A DNA stretch of 64,000 bases from contig JAPQWV010000307.1 of the NCBI GenBank assembly GCA_027422505.1, positions 124,001 to 188,000 on the forward strand, read 5' to 3'. The position numbers and the translations under genes are program-made. The notes under the pieces are model-generated. The model had not been told where the DNA came from, ran no database searches, and worked only from the letters and a program-made list of their open reading frames with translations. The first letter of the stretch is position 1. The number at the start of each line of letters is the position of its first letter. Origin of the DNA: Craterostigma plantagineum (taxonomy: Eukaryota > Streptophyta > Magnoliopsida > Lamiales > Linderniaceae). This document shows positions 36,325 to 48,177 of this stretch, in pieces.

Positions 36325-36688
36325 CACTTAAAATATATATTCTTGAAATCGAGTGTAACAGTCTCTTCGTCGTATTACCTGTAATAATAACTCCAATATA
36401 TATTGATGAGAAGCAAAATGAAATGAGAAATTCTGGGATATATGTGAGGTTGGTCCATCTCTTTCAACATGTGATCACATTAGAACCGAAGGCATCTCTT
36501 TCTTATCTTAATGATGAAATCTTTGAACGGTTACATTGCATTGATCAGTTCTGAGTAAAGTGCAAAACAATATGTTAGGTTAGGCAGCAAAATTCCCCAA
36601 CACTGATCTCTCTTGTCCATACGCAGGCAACGTTTTCTACATAGACCGACCATTGTCGCCAAATATTACTAGAATTTTCTGATGTTTT

Positions 36689-37154
36689 TGTTGTTTTTAG
36701 AGTACAAGGTCGTGGATTTTTAGTGACGATAAAAACAATCTGTATTGCTTTTAGTGCCTTACAAAGTCATAACAGATGGGAAATTCTGTGACTATACGTG
36801 TACAATGAACAAGGTACAATGAACAAGGTAGGGACCAAAAAATATCAACTCACACTCTCTTTTTTTTCTTAATGCCTATGGCATCACACGCATATACCTT
36901 TTTAATTTTCCTCCCTCACATCTTTGTTACATAAAGATCACACACATATATATAGCCTTATAAGCTAACATAAGATAACATAGAAATAATACAAAATCAT
37001 TTCTACCACGCTGAGTATCTATGAGTTTTGTTTTCTTCTCACACAAAGTCTTCAGAAATGATTTTCTCGATTTGTTTAGATCTCATTTTTTATTTTGCAT
37101 GTTTGACTATTTTTATTATTATTTTTCATATCTTAGTATTGGACTTATTCAACA
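36689..37154 (-). repeat. 3' LTR of the full-length copia element
   Basis: In element sense it starts TGTTGAATAAGTCC at 37154 and ends CTAAAAACAACA at 36689. It contains a tandem copy of GTACAATGAACAAG, also present in the other LTR. Confidence 0.9.
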
Positions 37155-40100
37155 AATTCCTCCCGTAAGTTCAATACCTTTCGATCTTTTATCCCAAGCA
37201 TCTGCTTCAAACTCTCGAACGTGCTTGTTGGTAGTGGCTTCGTGAAAATATCAGCAACTTGATCCGAACTTGCAACATGTACCATTTTGACTGCTCCATT
37301 TTTTACGTGCTCCCGAATAAAATGAAACCGAGCATCAATATGCTTGCTTCTCTCGTGATGGACCGGATTTTTCGCCAACTCAATCGCTGATTTATTATCT
37401 ACTCGAATTTCGGTTGGCTCGACTTGTTGAAGGTTCAACTCGAGCAACAAATTTCTCAGCCAGATAGCGTGACAGACGCACCACGATGCTGCCATGTATT
37501 CCGCTTCGCAGGTTGATAGAGTCACGATCGGTTGCTTTTTCGATAACCAGGTGAATGCCGTATTCCCGAGATAAATTACGTAGCCGCCAGTGCTTCGTCG
37601 ATCATCAATATCTCCGCACCAGTCGCTGTCAGAATATCCGACTAATTTGCAGTCACTCGCCTTTGGATAAAATAGTCCGAGAGATTGTGTTCCCCGGATG
37701 TATCGTAAAATTCTCTTGATCGATTTTAGATGCGACTGCCTCGGATCCTCCATATAGCGGCTAACGACTCCAACGCTATAAGCGATATCGGATCTCGTGC
37801 CAGTCAAGTATCGCAAACTACCCACGAGACTTCGATAGTCGGTCGCATTCACTCATTGTCCTCCCTCAAACTTGGACAGTTTTGTTCCAAGTTCCATAGG
37901 TGTCGCTACCGGGTTGCTTTCCTCCATTTTATTTTTCTTCAATATAGCCTTCGCATACGCTTCTTGCGACACAAAAATTCCCGTGCTTCTTTGCTCGACT
38001 TCGAGACCGAGAAAATATTTCATCAGTCCCAAGTCCGTCATCTCGAATTCCTTCGTCATCGCCTTCTTGAAGTCGTTGACTATTTTCTCACTGCTTCCCA
38101 TGAAAATAAGGTCATCGACATAGAGAGCGACGATGATCATTTCCTCTCCTTCTCTTTTAACGTAGAGAGCGTGCTCGAACGGACATTGCTCGAACTTGTT
38201 CTACTTGAAGTATCCGTCGATCCGGGTGTTCCATGCTCGAGGCGCTTGCTTTAACCCGTAAAGCGCCTTTTTTAATTTCAGCACTTTACCTTCTTCTCCC
38301 GGTTTTGAATATCCCAAGGGTTGCTCCACGTAGACTTCTTCCTCGAGTTCCCCGTTTAGAAAAGCAGACTTCACGTCCATCTGGTAGATTGGCCAATTGA
38401 GTTGTGCAGCTTGAGCCATGAGCAAACGAATTGTCTCCATTCTTGCAACGGGAGCAAAAACTTCGTCGTAGTCTATTCCCGCTTGTTGTCGATAGCCCTT
38501 CGCCACCAATCTCGCCTTGTAACGTTCAACTTTTCCTTGAGCATTCATATTCTTCTTATAAACCCATTTAACTCCAATGGGTTTATGCCCGTTTGGCAAC
38601 TCCACAAGTTTACATGTGTCGTTCTTTTCGATTGCCTTTATTTCCTCGTCCATCGCCATTTTCCATCTCTTGTCTCTTATGGCTTCTTCGAAACTAATTT
38701 GTTCCGAGTCGGCCAATAAGCAAACTAGGTGAACTTGTTCGGTTGATCTGTACAGGTCTTGCATGCTTCGCATCCTCGGCTGTCTTGGTTCATCCTCCTC
38801 GTCATTTTCTTGAGGCGAAAGTGGAACAGGTATTGGTGCAACGATCAGTGGTTCTTCAGGCGTTGTATTTTCTTCAACGTTCCAGCCCCACGAGCTTTCT
38901 TCGTCTACCCGAACATTGCGACTTACTATCACCTTTTTATTTTCAGGGTCATAGAGCCGGTACGCCTTTGTCTTCTCATCATACCCAATAAACACGAGCT
39001 TTTTGCTTTTATCGTCGAGCTTGGTTCTTCTTTGATCGGGCACATGTGCATACGCCACGCTTCCAAATATTTTGAAGTGCGCCACCGTCGGTTTTCGGCC
39101 GGTCCATGCTTCCTGTGGTGTTTGATTCCCGAGGTTGTGATGTGGACACCGGTTCTGTATATATATCGCGCATTTTACCGCCTCGGCCCAGAACTCCTTT
39201 GGCATTCCCTTGCTTTTCAGCATTGATCGAACCATGTCGAGAATGGTTCGATTCTTCCTTTCAGCTACGCCATTCTGTTGTGGTGAGAAAGGCGCGGTGA
39301 GGAACCTCCTGACGCCTTGCTCTTCGCAAAAAGTTACAAAAGCGCCTGAAGTTTATTCTCCACCTCCGTCTGAGCGGAGCGCCTTGATGTTTGAACCCGT
39401 CGCCTTCTCGACCATAATTTTGAATGTTTTAAATGTCTCGAGCGCTTCTGATTTTTCCTTTAGAAAATACACCCACGTCTTTCTTGAGTAGTCGTCGATG
39501 AAAGTGATAAAGTATCTCCTTCCACCGAATGATTCTGGTGTGATTGGCCCGCATATGTCTGTATGTATGAGCTCGAGTGATTTGCGCGCTCGATATTCTG
39601 CCTGCTTCTGGAACGTCGTTCTCGAATGTTTCCCGATTACGCAGCTTTCGCAAAGTTTCTTTTCACCCTCGATCACCGGCATTCCGTGCACCATGCCTCG
39701 TTTGGAGAGCTCATTTAGGCCTCCGTAGTGTAAATGTCCGAAGCGCATATGCCACAAGTGGTATTTGTCCACTACGTCAACTTGCAACCATCGCTCTTGA
39801 ATCGCCTTCAGGTTGAGTTTGAACATTCTGTTCCTTTCCATCTCGACCCGAGCGATCATTCTTCCATCTTTGTTTCTTAGTTGCAACGAGCGGTCCTTCA
39901 TGAACACCGAACATCCTTTTTCAAGCAACTGCCCCATACTTAAGATGTTCGTCTTCAAGTCGGTACGAAGTAGACGTCCTCGACCGATCCTTGCCTGCCG
40001 TCGTTTTGAGAGAAACATATTTTCCCTCGGCCTTTGACTTCAATTTTCGATGCGTCTCCAAAAGACACATGGCCATCCTCGATCTTCTTTAGATCCGTAA

Positions 40101-41145
40101 AGAGATGTTTGTATCCGCTCATATGATTGCTTGCACCGGTGTCAAGATACCACACCATGTCGCTGCCGGGACTCGTATCCTCGAGCGCCATCAAGAGAAC
40201 GCCTTCGTCTCTTGGGTCTTCTTGTGTGATTAGATTCGCACTTTCGTCCACCTTCTTTTCGGACCAACAGTCTTTTGCGAAGTGTTCGAACTTCCCGCAG
40301 TTGTAGCATTCAACGCTCGGTCGATTCGAGCGACCACCTCGCCATTGAGCTCGACCTCGTCCTCTCCAATTTTGATTGCTCGTTTGCCGTTGTTCCGGAT
40401 TGTATCCTCGTCCTCGGCCTGAATTTTGGCCGAAACCTCGTCCTCGTTGACCTCGTCCTCGACCTCGGTCGTGATGTGTATATAGCGCCTTGTCATCTTT
40501 CAACGATAACTTCGTCTGTAGAGCCTCGTTTAGCGATTCCTGCTTCTTCTTTTTCTTCCGTTGCTCGTGAGCTTCGAGCGAACCGGAGAGTTCATCGACC
40601 GTCATTTCTTCGAGATTTTTGGATTCCTCGATTGCACATACCACGTTTCCGTGCTCGTCCGTCAGGGAGCGGGGAATTTTCTCGACAACCCGGGCTTCCG
40701 TTAGAGCCTCGCCGTTTCTCTTCAACTGATTCGAGATGGTTTGTACTCTCGTCATATAATCGGATACGCCTTCGCCGTTCTTCATTCTTGTCATTTCGAA
40801 TTCGCCACGAAGCGTTTGCAGCCGTACTTGTTTTACTCGGTCGGTGCCTTTGTACGCTGTTTCCAGTTTTTCCCATGCTTCCTTAGAATTTTTCGCGCCT
40901 GCTATCTTTTCGAGGCCGGGATCGTCTAACGCTTGGTGGATGAGGTTGAGCGCTGTATCGTCGAGTCTGTGAGATTCTTCCGACGCCTTACTTTCAGCCT
41001 CGTCGTCCGTTTTTTTCGGTTCGGTGTACCCTTTTTCTACGATATTCCATACGCCTCGCGACCCGAGCAGTACCTTCATTCGGATAACCCAACTATCATA
41101 GTTGAATTTTGTGAGGCGCGGGACGGGCATGACTTCGAATGACAT
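37145..41145 (-). pseudogene. copia gag-pol polyprotein, four lesions
   Basis: Read leftward from the ATG at 41145: gag with an RGRG-rich region and zinc knuckle CYNCGKFEHFAKDC, protease with WYLDTGASNHM (catalytic DTG), integrase with HxxxH/CxxC (WHMRFGHLHYGG, CESCVIGKHS), TDICGPI and FIDDYSRKTWV, reverse transcriptase with [16 protein letters not shown] and LYVDDLIF (YVDD intact), and RNase H with SDSDWCGDIDDRRSTGGYV, ending IKDRKVLNLREEFVE. Lesions: one missing base near 39970 (before LKTNILSMG), TAA at 39353-39355, TAG at 38201-38203 and TGA at 37853-37855. The frame resumes immediately after each stop. The polyprotein would be about 1,330 residues, a normal copia size. Confidence 0.93.
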
Positions 41146-41146
41146 G

Positions 41147-41158
41147 GCTCTGATACCA
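41147..41158 (-). other. Primer-binding site of the full-length copia element
   Basis: The minus strand reads TGGTATCAGAGC, followed after one base by the ATG of gag, so the leader between PBS and gag is only one base long. Confidence 0.9.
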
Positions 41159-41161
41159 ATT

Positions 41162-41624
41162 TGTTGTTTTTAGAGTACAAGGTCGTGGATTTTTAGTGAC
41201 GATAAAAACAATCTGTATTGCTTTTAGTGCCTTACAAAATAATAACAGATGGGGAAATTCTGTGACTATACGTGTACAATGAACAAGGTACAATGAACAA
41301 GGTACGGACCAAAAAATATCAACTCACTCTCTCTTTTTTTCTTAATGCCTATGGCATCACACGCATATACCTTTTTAATTTCCCTCACACCTTTGTTACA
41401 TAAAGATCACACACATATATATAGCCTTATAAGCTAACATAAGATAACATAGAAATAATACATAATCATTTCTACCACGCTGAGTATCTATGAGTTTTGT
41501 TTTCTTCTCACACAAAGTCTTCAGAAATGATTTTCTCGATTTGTTTAGATCTCATTTTTTGATTTTGCATGTTTGACTATTTTTATTATTATTTTTCATA
41601 TCTTAGTATTGGACTTATTCAACA
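41162..41624 (-). repeat. 5' LTR of the full-length copia element
   Basis: Direct repeat of 36689-37154, 463 bp, TGTTG...CAACA ends. Differences to the other LTR are a few substitutions, a 4 bp indel near 41382 and single-base indels. Confidence 0.9.
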
Positions 41625-41783
41625 GTTTTTAATCACTACTACTGTTCTGCAGTTTTTTTATCTTAGCAACCTATATCAAATTTGTTCGGAATAGGATTGT
41701 AAAAACGAAAGAGGCCTTTGTAATATGTGTTTAGTAGTGTTTGGTACATAATTTTTTGTTCTTAGCCATAAACAAGCTGATGT

Positions 41784-44700
41784 CTACGATGTAATAACTT
41801 GGACTATATTCGAATCGACGTTGGACAAACAAAACGACTCGAGCCTCGGCTCCATCAAATCGACGACTTCCTCAGCCTGTTTCTGCGTTAGCTGCCGACA
41901 GTCCTTCGGTTTCGTCGCCAAACGAATCAGCTTTTCCACGTCACAAATCAGATCTTCGTCGCGAACTTTCGCTGCTATGAAATCGCAATTGTTATTCGAT
42001 GGTGGAGACGAGCAACGGAGCGGGATTTCGTCCGTTATTCGCTTGATTTCCTCTTCTTCTTCTTCTTCTTCTCCGCGAGTCTCCGTCGTGGAGGCAATCG
42101 AAAGGCGTCCAATCAGTTTCTCCGATTTGAGATTTCTCCCACCGAAGGCGTCAGTCGAACACTACAAAGAAGGAGACGTCAGTTTCCGTTTGATTTTTCT
42201 ACGTCCGTACGTTGGTGCGTTTGGTATGCATAATTCAATCCAGAAAAGAAAAGAAAAATGTAAGGATACATATCACATCATTGTTCGTTACGCTTTAGCG
42301 TGCCGTACCATAACAAATTTTCTTTTCTTTTCCACGTCGAATTCCTCATATCAAACAGACCCTGACGGTGGTTTGGCATGCGGAGTTCGGTTAGAGAAAG
42401 AAAAGGAACTGCGTTTAAGGTTACAGCGGTCAAAGCGAAAAGTATCGTCGTCGTTCGATGCACCTACTTAGTTTTTCGTCGTGTTGTCAAAAAAATGAAG
42501 GAACATTAAGCCAACGCATCGAGCAACGGTACGTTGCGCTTTTCGACTGTCGTACGACTAAAACTTTCCATTCTCTTTTCCGAACCGAAATCTTGGTAGC
42601 AAACAACGCACGCTCTAACAGTTCAGGCTGCATATGGACGAAATACTGAGTTGTCGCATCGAACAATGGTACTTTACTCTTAGACTATTCGTTTCACTTA
42701 CACAAATTCTGCATACCAAACGCAGCCTTATAGTGTGGTTCTGTGTGATCATTAGTAATATTACCTGAAGAGCATGTATGGACAAATTTTGCCTCGTGGA
42801 CTTATCCGGCGCAACAGACGAAAGAATCTGCACGACCTCCCTCATGGTGGGTCGGGAATCGGGATCCAATAGCAGACACTCCTTCGCCAAATAAGCCATC
42901 ACCTGCATCTCCTCCTCGTCGAACTCGCCCTTCAACCTCGGGTCTGGCAATTCGGCGATCACCCGTCTACTATCGTGCAGTCGAGGCGTCGCCTGTTGAT
43001 TTACATTACATTACACATAACGATCTTTTCGAAGAAAAATCTTCCAAGCGAATCTCCGTTCTTGTTTTTTTTTTCGTACCCATATAACCAGGCTCTCGTC
43101 GCCCTTACCGGGCGACTTTTGGATCGGCTTCCGACCCGTGATGAGCTCGAGGAGGACGACGCCGAAGCTGAAGACGTCCGACTTCAACGAGGACCTCCCG
43201 ACGATGGAGTTCTCGGGAGCAAAGTACCCGAACGTCCCCTGCATCCTGGCCGGTGAGCCCGGGGAGGAGCTTGGCGCTCCGTCGCCGCGCAAGTGCTTCG
43301 CCATTCCGAGATCCGTAATCTTGCGAGAAATTTCAACGCAAAAGGCATAAAAAGCGACTGCAACTAAAGGAAAAAAGGGGGCTCGACGAGTTTAAATACG
43401 TACCTTGGCCCGCCACTTTTCGTCTAAGAGAATGTTCGTGGACTTGACGTCTCTGTGCAGTATTCGGGGCGCTGCTGCCTCGTGGAGGTATTCCAAGCCA
43501 CGTGCGGCTCCGAGGGCTATAGATATTCGAGTGGTCCAGTCCAAACGCTGTCCTAAATCGGTGTCGATGCATTCCCTGAGGTTTCCGTAGGGATAGTATT
43601 CGAATATTAACAGCCTTTCGCTGTTTTTGGCTCGATTCTCGAGGCAGTAGCCGAGCAAAGGCACGACGTGGAAATGGTGCAGCCTCGATATCATTTCTAT
43701 CTGTAATGATTAGATAGAGGTTTTAGATTTTATGTGATGTAACTGAAACATTCCTTAACGGTGCGTTCAGTATGCGCAACTCGGTGTGGAAAAGAAAAGA
43801 AAATGCATTATCGCGCGCCACGCGAGGCGTAATGTACAATGGTCCTATGTGTAACACTACATTTTCCTTTTCTTTTCCGCATTGGATTCTGCATACCAAA
43901 CGAACTCTAAGGGTGTGTCTGGTATTGCAGATACGTTGTTTGGAGAAGACGAAGGAAAACCAGGTTAGCACATTGGACAAGTATGCTTCCTTCGCGTGTC
44001 GTAACATTACGCTTTTTATTCTCTTTTCGGCATTGAAATTGTTAAACCAAACGATCCCAAAGCATATTATTATTACACACATTACATGGTACCTCGCTCA
44101 GGAAGAGGCTTTCTGCGTCGGGCCCGCTTTGCGCTTTCATCTTTTTCACAGCGATGGGTTTGCCGTCTCTAAGCACGCCTTTATAAACGTGGCTACTCCC
44201 TCCGACTCCGATCAAATTAGCGTCGGAGAATTTATTCGTCGCGCTTTCTAATTCCGAATAGGAAAATTGTATGATCGTCCCATGTATCGCCACCCTTCTA
44301 CTTCCGAATAGAACGGCCTTTGGGATGCAACCTTTTTTACGGTGAAAAGAAGTTATTACAAAATTGCCAAGAGAACAAAAAAAGGACCTTCGTCGATGAT
44401 GCAAAAGACGCGTATTCTTATTATTACCTACGATGTATTTATTAGAGTTATATACTTGAAGGGCAGACGAAGAGCCCCGAGTTATCAAGTTGGCCGCGCT
44501 ACTAAAGCTCGTCAGCCTATCGGAAGGCGACGGAGACCATTGCGCTCGGCGATTGCCTTTTCTGGAGACGTACCAAAGTAGCGAAAGAGCGAAGGCGAGA
44601 GCCGTGAGGACGACGCAAAGTAAGATAACTATCACCACTATTTCCGTCGAGTATCTCGTCTTCGTAGGCTCTGTTGCAGACAACGTACCTGCCGTACAAA

Positions 44701-45492
44701 ATTTAGCACGAAAACGTATCAATTATGGGATAGGAAAACGAAAAAAAATTAAAAATCTTACCGCCGGCGTTGCAATTGCAGGACGTGAAACAATTGCTTC
44801 CGTTATTCTTGGCACTCGCCAATATGGGCAGCGAAGCGCTGGAGCAAACACACGTCCATTTGTCGCCTGCTTCGTCGGATCCATTTGCAGCTGATGATCA
44901 AAGTTCGAAATACGTTACGCTTTCTTTTTGGCGGAATATTTACGTACGAAAGCGCTGAATAGTATTTAAGCACATTCGATGCATGTGCAATATATCAATA
45001 TCGATATACTGCTTTGTCTCTTAAAGTTATTTCATGAAGTATTTATTTAATTTTTATAATTAAAAGTATATATAATAGGAAAATTGATTTGATGATATAA
45101 TTGTAGTAAATTAAATAATATGAAGGATAAAATAGTAATTAGAATTGACACGCCAAACTGATTGAAAGGTAGTTATTATGTGGTGCTGAGCAATAATAAA
45201 ATAGAAAGATACCGATGCTGCAATTGCACGACGAAGAGCAGTTTGCAACAGCAAAGTTGGAGCGCTTTTGATGAGCGACCGAGCAGGCGCACGTCCAAGT
45301 GTTTTCGCCATATGACGAATTTGAGAGACTATCTGCAAATATATGAAGTAAAGATTCGAAAACCAAATGATTCTCGGCAAAGTTAAATTGTTTCGACAAT
45401 ACGAGTAAATACGATAGCTAACCACTTAGGGCGAGCTGAAAGCAGACGCCGCCGACGAAAAATATAAGCGCGATTTCGACAGGAAGCCTCAT
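41784..45492 (-). CDS. NCRK-like receptor-like serine/threonine kinase
   Basis: Nine coding exons join in phase: 45492-45423, 45332-45213, 44890-44762, 44688-44428, 44331-44093, 43700-43404, 43319-43080, 42992-42765, 42161-41784 (653 residues). Signal peptide 1-22; two Cys-rich modules (24-63 and 64-106), each of the type WTCxCS...C...CNC; transmembrane segment about 123-147; kinase domain about 230-510 with Gly loop GVGGSSHV (235-242), AVKK (K256), HRDVKSTN (D357), DLG (375-377) in place of DFG, and APE (406-408). Sequence and architecture match NCRK, a plasma-membrane/endosomal plant kinase linked to ROP GTPases. The last exon adds a 125-residue tail with a Glu run that I do not recognise; its acceptor fits but is the least certain part. 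Introns hold several MITE-like foldbacks. The leader probably starts near 48.1 kb. Confidence 0.88.
42210..42735. repeat. Foldback MITE fragments in the last intron of the NCRK-like gene
   Basis: GCGTTTGGTATGCATAATTC...AGAAAAGAAAAGAAAAATG is answered in inverted sense by ATTTTCTTTTCTTTTCCACG...GAATTC.TCATATCAAAC (42216-42357). Further half-copies follow, with CATTCTCTTTTCCG and ATTCTGCATACCAAACGCA. Ends are too diverged to define a target duplication. Confidence 0.55.
43755..44055. repeat. Two foldback MITEs of the same family in another NCRK-like intron
   Basis: GTGCGTTCAGTATGCGCAAC...GTGGAAAAGAAAAGAAAATG pairs with CATTTTCCTTTTCTTTTCCGC...TCTGCATACCAAACGAAC (43761-43908). A second, more diverged unit runs from GGTGTGTCTGGTATTGCAGA to TTAAACCAAACGATCCC (about 43915-44058). 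They fill the intron between exons 5 and 6. Confidence 0.6.
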
Positions 45493-48110
45493 TTCTTCAG
45501 AACTGAAAAATCTCCCCGAGTTAGCAACAGAGATATAAAAGGATTCATATCTTATGAATGAGGAAAAAGGGCGAAACTTTATGAGTTACGACTTACGCGC
45601 ATTTCAAAAGACGCCTTTCGACGACAGCAGCTTTGGGAGGTTTAAATTCGAACACTCAACTGCTGGCAATGAGCAGCATATGAATGATCATAAACTTTTG
45701 ATAGAAAAGGATTAGATTACAGTAATAGGAATGAAAAAAAAAAGGGAAATAAATTAGCAAAATCTTTGATCATGAAAAGGGTCTTTGAATGTTTTATAGA
45801 TAATAAAATGAACAAAGCAAAAAGCATATAAAAAACGCAGGTTGGCCAACGACTCGTTTGGACCGTACCTGCTATTGCAGACCACTCTTAGAAAAACAAT
45901 TTCTTAGCTAATAATCTTTCTCAAAAAGAACGAATCAGTTATCGTAATTGGGACATAATAGAGAGGAAATCAGGCAAATTTGGATATGATTAAGACTCAT
46001 CAACTCATCGAAGATTCCCAAGCAAGGACCCTGAGAGAAATCCTTAAAGCCATCAAAAATGTGATTGAAAACCTTGTAAGGATCAAACATCAAGATCAAG
46101 AAAACTAAGGCTGAAAGCAAATCTACGAAAGCGAATTCATACCCAAAATGTATTGTAGCTTAGATTAATCAAACAAAGGGAAGAAGATACTTCAAGAAAA
46201 CCTATACATAAATCTCAGGTTCATGCGTAATTGACAGCAAAAGCCGTGTTATTGCATAACGGTTGTGATGAATGTATATAAGAATAAACTGTAAGTATAA
46301 ATGTGGTCTATCAACGTCTGTGAAACATACATGATTTCAAACTCGAAAGGGACGCCTTAACGATAGCTTTCATTAATAAACAAAATACAGGTAAATAGCC
46401 CAAAGAGTCTCTGTAACACAGAAACCGATAGAGAAACAAATCATAAGGAGCAATGCATCACGAAAACAAAGCCGACAAAAGAAATAAACCTCGAACTTGG
46501 ACCAAAATCTATAGAACATACGACAGAAGGTTATTAATCAAATCTACAGTACTCTACATTATCTTTGTCGTCGAATTCATCGGAAGGCTCCACAAGAAAT
46601 GGCTCCACAACGGGAGAAAAAGCTCCCGACCTAATGAGACGAGCTCCCCACGGGAGACTCGCGTGGGAGGTGGTGAGATGGGACGGACTGTAGTGGTGGC
46701 AGCACATGGCGGCGCCGGCGGCAGGAGGCAGCAGCGACAGGCGGCGGCGGCAACGGCTGGCTACGGCAGAGGTGGCAGCAGCGGATGGCGGTGACATAGG
46801 TGTCGTCACGGCGGAGGTTGCGGAAGGAGCTGCAGCAGATGACGGGGGGTTCCAGGTGCTGAGAGACGGCGGCGATGGTGGCAGCGGCGGGCGACGGCGG
46901 TGGGACATCAGTAATTTATTTTTTTTTTTTTAAATAACAAGAACAAAGAAGGGAAAAAAAACAGCAAGATCGAAACCTCCCCCATCCTAATGAGGTGGAG
47001 GAGAAGGGGAAAGAAAGGAAAGGGGAGTCGGCGGCTAGTTTTAGGGTTTGAGAGAAAAGGGACGCCTTAACTATTATGAAATGGGATATTACTATTTTAG
47101 AAGTGGATGATGATATAAATTAAATCATTTCTTCACGTCTACTATGGTTGATAACTTGAATGATAAAAGGGTTAGATACATGCCAAACGGCTATAAAAGA
47201 CTTTGCTTCGAAGATAATTGGAGGGTTACAGTAACCATTAGCTAGATGTATGGATTATATATTAGTATTATTACATCATTTATTGTTTATGTTTTTCTTT
47301 TGGGATGACTGTGATGTTAGAAAAGGACATGTTTGATATGATATGAACCCCACCTCCTTGATACACATTGTCGGTAAAGCAAAATCACAAAAAGAACCAA
47401 AACACCAAAAAGAAAATCAATATTCTATAAAGCAAAATCAAATGAATTAAACTCATGTGCCTCTTTCTTTTTCCAGTCTCAAAAGGGTCCGAAGTTATTC
47501 CGAAATTCAAATTCATTACCCTTTTCCTTTACAATCCTCAAAAAAGGTCCTTGAAATTCAAATTCGTATCCCAGTTTCCTTTTTGCAGTTTACCCCTTGT
47601 AAAGCGGATTAAATTCCCAAGAACAAAAAAACTCTTCGGTGAAATAACAATTTTGTAAAATTCTTTTTACCGATCAAAACTCGAAGCATAACGAGAGATG
47701 TATTTCTATTGATAGTAAGCTTTGATTATAATTTTTAGCACAGCAACGGAACTCGAATAGTCAAGCGACAACTGCCGAAGAACATCGAGAATTCGAACAT
47801 TATATTCTACGTTTTACTTGGTAAAATCTTTCCATAACGACGAGGTTTCCATTACATAGATACATGTAATGAAAATTATTAGAGCTCAATATATACATAT
47901 ACATAACCTATACGCAAACGTACGTACGTACCTTCTTCGAAGCAAGATTTACAGCTACTTGCAGCAAAAAAAGGAAAATTTGATCAAGAAAGATAAAATC
48001 TTGAGCCTCTTCTCTAAATGCTCAGACCAGAGATGAATCGCATTTCTATTGCTGCAGATATTTAGTTGGAGTAGAGAAAGAAGAAAGAAGATATAAGAAG
48101 CGAAGTGCAT
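45493..48110 (-). other. Inferred spliced 5' leader of the NCRK-like gene
   Basis: Directly before the start codon is an acceptor (TTTTTCAG, ending 45503). Further upstream are a possible leader exon about 45664-45597 with donor GTAAGT, and a possible first exon about 48110-47934, a CT-rich leader ending with donor GTACGTACG. These signals are consistent but unproven. The 45665-47933 interval would then be an intron and contains the flanked block at 46362-47055. Confidence 0.4.
46346..47071 (-). mobile_element. Candidate retrocopy or retroelement flanked by a 16 bp direct repeat
   Basis: AAAGGGACGCCTTAAC occurs at 46346-46361 and again at 47056-47071. Between them lies a 694 bp block that looks mRNA-like on the minus strand: a TCTCAAACCCTAAAAC leader, an open frame from 46908 to 46534 (124 codons, Pro/Ala/Ser/Arg-rich, acidic end), and a T-rich tail with AATGAA near its end. 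The long direct repeat fits target-primed integration. There is no poly(A) and the encoded protein is not one I recognise, so the source is unknown. It could also be an unrelated insertion type. Confidence 0.5.
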
Positions 48111-48177
48111 TCATTTATGAGCACTAAATAAAGCGCTGAGCTTTTCAGAAAAAAAGAACGCCGAGGACGATGATTGC

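Larger units (their letters stand above)
36689..41624 (-). mobile_element. Full-length Ty1/copia retrotransposon, recently inserted
   Basis: Two LTRs (36689-37154 and 41162-41624) in direct orientation enclose 4.0 kb of gag-pol on the minus strand. GTTTT flanks both outer ends (36684-36688 and 41625-41629). The LTRs differ by roughly ten small changes. A perfect initiator-Met primer-binding site (41147-41158) lies three bases inside the LTR and almost touches the gag start codon at 41145. The polypurine-like tract GGGAGGAATT precedes the 3' LTR. Only four lesions break gag-pol, so insertion is fairly recent, but the copy is non-autonomous. Confidence 0.95.

Noticed and set aside
37730..38254. 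Plus-strand 174-codon frame
   Set aside because: Antisense shadow of copia reverse transcriptase/RNase H, which explains every codon-level feature.
40275..40886. Plus-strand 203-codon frame rich in Ser, Arg and Leu
   Set aside because: Antisense shadow of the copia gag region.
46706..46933. Plus-strand Ala/Gly-rich open frame
   Set aside because: It is the antisense of the GC-rich block with a better minus-strand frame; composition alone keeps it open.
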